Below, piece after piece: positions 46,108 to 47,168 of a DNA stretch of 47,168 nucleotides (its first letter is position 1; each line of letters opens with the position of its first letter). The DNA comes from an uncultured Oscillospiraceae bacterium. Lineage in GTDB: Bacteria; Bacillota; Clostridia; Oscillospirales; Oscillospiraceae. The DNA lies in the NCBI GenBank assembly GCA_944387055.1, contig CALXDL010000051.1:1-47168 (forward strand), read 5' to 3'. Made by a program: the position numbers and the translations under genes. Below the pieces are notes generated by a model, which ran no database searches, had not been told where the DNA came from, and worked only from the letters and a program-made list of their open reading frames with translations.

Positions 46108-46644
46108 GTGGAACGAGAAGCCAAATGGATCCGGGACATCCAGAGGAGGGGATCTCGGGAAGCGGCGGAGCAACTGATCCGGGCCTACTATGACGAGATC
46201 TACCGCTTCGTCTACCGCCAGACTGGAAACAAGGACGACGCCATGGACCTGACCCAGTCCATCTTCATCGCTGTCCTGCGGGCCCTGCCCGGCTACCGGG
46301 CGGAGCGGGCGTCCTTCCGCACCTGGCTGTACCGCATCGCCGCCAACAAGGTCATCGACGCCCGCCGCCGGACCCGGCCCATTCCGGTCCCCATCGAGGA
46401 AACGGAGGTCCCGGCAGCGGAGGACTTCGCCGCTCGGGTCCACGATCGGGCGCTGCTGGAGGCCATCGAATCGTATGTCTCCGGCCTGGACCCCGGCGAG
46501 CAGGCGGTGTTCCGCCTGCGGATCTACGGAGAAAAGACGTTCCCGGAGATCGCCGCCGCCCTGGAGGAACCAGAGGCGGCGGTGAAATCCCGTTACTACC
46601 GCCTGATGGGGCGGCTGCGAAAGGAGTTTGGTGCAGATGGATGA
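46108..46644 (+). CDS. ECF-type RNA polymerase sigma factor
   Basis: This sigma factor of about 178 residues has region 2 (YYDEIYRFVYRQTGNKDDAMDLTQSIFIAVLRAL, with the D-A-x-D-L-x-Q core) and region 4 (LDPGEQAVFRLRIYGEKTFPEIAAAL), ending in a typical SRYYRLMGRLRKEF. I chose the GTG at 46108 because GGAAGG and GGTGAGG are upstream and the ATG at 46090 has no ribosome binding site. Its stop overlaps the next start by eight bases. ECF factors are usually held by a membrane anti-sigma factor encoded next to them; the following gene is a candidate. Confidence 0.9.
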   Translation: MEREAKWIRDIQRRGSREAAEQLIRAYYDEIYRFVYRQTGNKDDAMDLTQSIFIAVLRALPGYRAERASFRTWLYRIAANKVIDARRRTRPIPVPIEETEVPAAEDFAARVHDRALLEAIESYVSGLDPGEQAVFRLRIYGEKTFPEIAAALEEPEAAVKSRYYRLMGRLRKEFGADG

Positions 46645-47168
46645 CCGGTATATCCCTATGCCAACGGAGGAGGAAAAACAGCGGTCCATTGCTCACATCT
46701 TGGACAAGGGCCTGTCCCGCCAGTCGAGCCTGGGACAGGAGTTGCTGGAGACCCTGCGAATCGTGGACGCGTCGGCGCTGTTCTTCGGCACGTGGGACTG
46801 CATCGCTCTGTCCCTGCTGATCTGGACGCTATGCCTGCTGCCAGCGCTTTTTGTGGCCAGCTCTACCGGCTCCCTGGCGCCGGCGCTGTTCCTGTTCTCT
46901 CCTCTGCTCTATGCCGCCCTCTCCCTGCTGACCGGTTGGAAGGACCTCCAGACTGGACTCTGGGAGTGGACCTGGACTTTCCGGGTCTCCGCCCGGATGG
47001 TGGCGGCCCTGCGGATGCTGTGCTTCGGTGGCATGTCCGTGCTGATGTGTGTCCCGGCAAATATGTTGCTGTGGGTCCTCACCGGACGGGAGATGCCCCT
47101 GGGCTGGATGCTGGCATTATCCTTGTCCAGCCTGTTTCTGTACGGTGCGCTCTCCCTGCTGTGCCAGC
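46637..47168 (+). CDS. Membrane protein downstream of the sigma factor (cut by window edge)
   Basis: The first 177 residues are visible. A soluble N-terminus of about 50 residues (MDDRYIPMPTEEEKQRSIAH) is followed by four hydrophobic segments: ALSLLIWTLCLLPALF, LFLFSPLLYAALSLL, LRMLCFGGMSVLMCVPANML and GWMLALSLSSLFLYGALSLL. The overlap with the sigma gene indicates a partnership, and anti-sigma factors often have a short cytoplasmic N-terminus and then membrane helices. No zinc-binding ZAS motif (H-x3-C-x2-C) is visible, so the anti-sigma role is uncertain. Confidence 0.65.
   Translation, partial: MDDRYIPMPTEEEKQRSIAHILDKGLSRQSSLGQELLETLRIVDASALFFGTWDCIALSLLIWTLCLLPALFVASSTGSLAPALFLFSPLLYAALSLLTGWKDLQTGLWEWTWTFRVSARMVAALRMLCFGGMSVLMCVPANMLLWVLTGREMPLGWMLALSLSSLFLYGALSLLCQ

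Noticed and set aside
1-47168. CRISPR array, rRNA or tRNA genes
   Set aside because: No regularly spaced repeats of CRISPR size and no recognisable tRNA or rRNA sequences were seen on either strand.

Overview
The window looks like a chromosomal segment of a high-GC, strictly anaerobic gut Firmicute, most likely an Oscillospiraceae relative of Flavonifractor, Lawsonibacter or Intestinimonas. The basis is a class III ribonucleotide reductase, molybdenum hydroxylases, ATP-dependent PEP carboxykinase, strong AGGAGG ribosome binding sites, sigma-A promoters, and long spurious antisense ORFs that follow from GC-rich third codon positions. The genus assignment is inference from gene content and composition only.

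Layout. 1-1480: end of an AT-rich unit (cut-off CDS, GNAT acetyltransferase) and a low-molecular-weight protein tyrosine phosphatase. 1629-4767: nrdD-nrdG behind a pair of NrdR-box-like sites, with a tract of perfect hairpins between the genes. 5266-10142: five-gene branched-chain amino acid ABC transporter on the minus strand, preceded by a self-contained small membrane protein gene. 10827-13867: Ktr/Trk potassium uptake pair, a 60-residue hypothetical, and thiamine pyrophosphokinase. 14012-22470: molybdenum hydroxylase region, with a fused FeS/molybdopterin (selenium-dependent type) xanthine dehydrogenase, a DUF1905-mocA pair, a three-subunit xdhABC-like enzyme, a cytidylate-kinase-like protein and a ModE-like DNA-binding protein. 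22484-28152: lipoprotein, iron-sulfur aldo/keto reductase, small membrane zinc-ribbon proteins (one frameshifted), GlcG/HbpS-like protein and a frameshifted AraC regulator. 28211-33155: pckA, ksgA, HAD phosphatase and a G5/3D cell-wall protein. 33172-36131: copper operon copA-csoR-copZ with two identical CsoR-type operators. 36269-37483: diaminopropionate ammonia-lyase.

37576-38819 is a gene graveyard: pieces of IS30 and IS110 transposases and the C-terminal part of an aspartate-semialdehyde-dehydrogenase-like protein. It borders a clearly AT-richer island (38826-45043) with an IclR regulator, a complete TRAP transporter (dctP-dctQ-dctM), a split UxaA-type dehydratase and an RraA/HMG-aldolase-like protein. 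I read this as a horizontally acquired module that imports a hydroxy acid, dehydrates it and cleaves the oxo acid product; the substrate is unknown. The window ends with an ECF sigma factor and a cut-off membrane protein that may be its partner.

Working together. The molybdenum hydroxylases, mocA, the ModE-like regulator and diaminopropionate ammonia-lyase are families found together in anaerobic purine/urate-degrading bacteria, so purine catabolism is a plausible theme. The other genes of that pathway are not in the window. No CRISPR array, rRNA or tRNA was recognised.
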